Shown piece after piece: positions 62,273 through 64,000 of a DNA stretch of 64,000 nucleotides. The stretch covers positions 1,479,505-1,543,504 of the forward strand of contig NW_019775968.1 of NCBI RefSeq assembly GCF_001039355.2, in the 5' to 3' direction. Position 1 is the first letter of the stretch; the number at the start of each line of letters is the position of its first letter. The position numbers and the translations under genes were made by a program. Under the pieces are notes generated by a model. It saw only the letters and a program-made list of their open reading frames with translations, did no database searches and had not been told where the DNA came from. Origin of the DNA: Lingula anatina (taxonomy: Eukaryota > Brachiopoda > Lingulata > Lingulida > Lingulidae).

Positions 62273-62555
62273 GAGATAATAACGTGAGTGGTAGCAGTAG
62301 TAAGTCCAGTACCCCAGTGACAGTAAGCAGTCAAGCCAACACTCCAGCTCCCAAGGAGCCTCCACTGACTGTCCTCAACCCCGCCAGGCCACCAGAGGAA
62401 CGAGAGAGGGAAAGTGAGAAGGAGAACAAAGGCATTAATCACACACACCTACCCAACAGTCACTGCAGTAGCAGCAGCAGCAGCAGTATCAGCAGCTGTA
62501 ACAGCAGCAGTAACAGTAGCATACCAAGCCACAGTAGAGGAAATTCTTGGGGAAG
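62273..62555 (+). CDS. AUTS2: AUTS2-like gene, Ser/Pro-rich exon with serine tract (about 94 codons)
   Basis: The acceptor is CTCATGATTAG and the donor GTAAGA; 283 bp, phase 1 to 2. After the shared arginine the peptide reads DNNVSGSSSKSSTPVTVSSQ, a proline block (TPAPKEPPLTVLNPARPPEE), a charged block (EERERESEKENKG) and a serine tract encoded by AGC/AGT codons, ending HSRGNSWG. Such disordered Ser/Pro and Arg/Glu-rich segments follow the conserved block in AUTS2 and FBRSL1, though the alignment is not residue-level. The phase fits the previous exon exactly. The donor leaves two bases of a codon, so at least one more exon must follow beyond 64000. The conserved C-terminal AUTS2 domain is not in the window. 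Confidence 0.78.
62461..62520 (+). repeat. AGC/CAG-type triplet repeat coding for serine
   Basis: Runs of AGC and AGT interrupted by ATC, TGT and AAC codons encode HCSSSSSSSISSCNSSSNSS. The repeat is inside the exon 62273-62555 and read in the serine frame. Confidence 0.9.
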
Positions 62556-64000
62556 GTAAGAGTTTTGTGAAATTAAAACAGTCACTTGTTATATCTTACT
62601 TTCTGTCAAATGAAGATTTTTTTCCATGATTCAAGGCTTTTATGCATGATTTCAGATGCTCAATGGTTGAGTTTAATCATATTTTGGATGAACATAGCCT
62701 GGCTACTGTCAGAGAATAGATATACCAACTTCATGTCAGCCTGTTTATACAGGAATGTCAATCGTTTCTTTTCTCCTATTTGCATGCTGAATTATGAGGT
62801 ACAAAGAATAAGGAAATATAAATATTATAAGAAGAGCAGTGTTGATTTATTGCCTTAAAGACATGAGGCTTGAAGATTAGAAGTACATGATGAATGTGTG
62901 AGTTTCATGATATTTTGAGATGTCCTGGAGGATTTTTAAAAAGAAATAAAGGTGTGTGATTGTGTGTTGAAATATCATCTCATGAAATGTGCCTACCTTA
63001 TGATTAAAAATAGTAAAGAAAAGGTAGATATGATACTATTCTAGATAAAAAAAATGGAAATGCTCGAGTGTCAGGTAACCAAGAGAAGTAAACCCTGTTT
63101 CTTCTGCTTGTAAGACACATTGTTCTCTTGCTGGGAAACATGAGTAGATCAGTTCTTGTAGTGCTTGATTCAAGTTAACAGAAATGGATTCTCCCAGCAG
63201 GGATTTGGATCCAAAATAAATGCTCTCTCAATTGTACTTGCCTTAAATGATTCATTATAGTCGTGTTGCCAAGTTTAGAGGCAATGGTACATGAAGTAGA
63301 AAACTTAAATGCAAATTGTTCCCCTAACTGCATAACGATTAGAACAGATTTCCTGGAAATGAAAATGTTTCCACTTTGCCTTGTTGCCCACTGGAAGTAA
63401 TGATAAAGAGGGAAGGTTAACCTGAAATGCAGTCTGTTCTCTGAACAATGGACCTTCCGCGTTTCTATATAAGCAAATGTGCGTGATGCCCAAACTTGTG
63501 TGTATGATACGTCAACACGTGTGTTTGTAGAAAGAGAGATGAGAAAACAACAGTGTTCTTAAAGTATTCTCACAAAAGGTTTATGTGAACATCATGCCAG
63601 TCGATGTTTTATATAGTAATAGCTTTGTGCAGCCTGCAGCTAGGTTGCAATTTTCCATGTATGTATGCAAGCTAGTAGTAGCCTGTGGCATGGTAGTACT
63701 TTTGTCCTGCCAGCTGGAAGCCTAATGCAGTTAATACAGTTGTTACGAGTGTATAGCTACAACCCCTTGCGTGATATGGCCTGCGGCTGGACAGAGGATC
63801 ACCTGACTGGTTGGTTGTCTCTCGTGATACAGCTTGGTCTTTAGAGCCAGAAGCCATATTAAGGGGAACTGGCTGTTACAATACTCAAAACTTGAGGGCT
63901 TGGGTTATAAAGGTTGTGGCATGGAAATGACTTGCATTGTACATTTGATATATTTATTGTGAGAAATGGCTGTGGGATTTTTTGCAATGCAAAAATATAT
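62556..64000 (+). other. Start of the next intron of the AUTS2-like gene
   Basis: Begins GTAAGA after the serine-rich exon. No acceptor followed by a phase-2-compatible open exon was found before the window ends. A few AT-rich open frames are present without recognisable motifs. Confidence 0.55.

Noticed and set aside
62414-62629. Alanine-rich frame overlapping the serine-tract exon
   Set aside because: Shadow of the AGC repeat in another frame; splice phase and upstream exons support the serine frame.

Overview
This is a stretch of an AT-rich animal nuclear genome. It shows spliced genes, GT-AG introns of 1.4 to 21 kb, long dinucleotide microsatellites and many short inverted-repeat DNA transposons. 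There is no bacterial, organellar or viral gene layout. The repeat content does not look vertebrate, and the one gene I recognise is a bilaterian developmental regulator. An invertebrate, possibly a lophotrochozoan, is my best guess, but the species and phylum cannot be fixed from the sequence alone.

The main content is the middle-to-N-terminal part of one plus-strand gene of the AUTS2/FBRSL1/FBRS family (Drosophila homologue tay). Six exons can be placed: 18098-18283, 39529-39639, 41311-41349, 44514-44540, 60845-60890 and 62273-62555. All have AG/GT borders and their reading phases agree throughout (0-0, 0-0, 0-0, 0-0, 0-1, 1-2). Together they give 692 coding bases, about 1 percent of the window. 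Exons 39529 to 60890 spell a run that parallels human AUTS2 and FBRSL1 (as I recall them) around SRERLSD / GYxCDSxSD / ASxxSEKLF. Two of these exons are microexons of 39 and 27 nt. The gene continues past the right edge (the last exon ends in phase 2 with no acceptable partner seen), and its start was not found, so it probably begins to the left of the window or in an unrecognised exon.

Layout. 1-1.1 kb: a truncated copy of an inverted-repeat element and a decayed reading frame, perhaps from a mobile element. 2.5-8.7 kb: a cluster of non-autonomous inverted-repeat elements of at least five kinds, one of them a head-to-head dimer. 9-18 kb: mostly unremarkable AT-rich sequence. 18.1-18.3 kb: first placed exon. 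18.9-21.2 kb: second cluster of inverted-repeat elements and a small minisatellite. 21.2-39.5 kb: long intron with one TTAA-flanked element at 37.2 kb. 39.5-44.5 kb: three exons, two of them microexons, with a 90-bp TA repeat just upstream of the smallest. 44.5-60.8 kb: a 16-kb intron in which I recognise no transposon. 60.8-62.6 kb: two more exons, ending in a serine-rich tract.

I did not find an unknown multi-gene system. The points most worth following are the conserved microexon pair, two possible unannotated cassette exons, and the foldback-element families, especially the dimeric one with a matching deletion derivative. All comparisons with known proteins are from memory; no database search was run.
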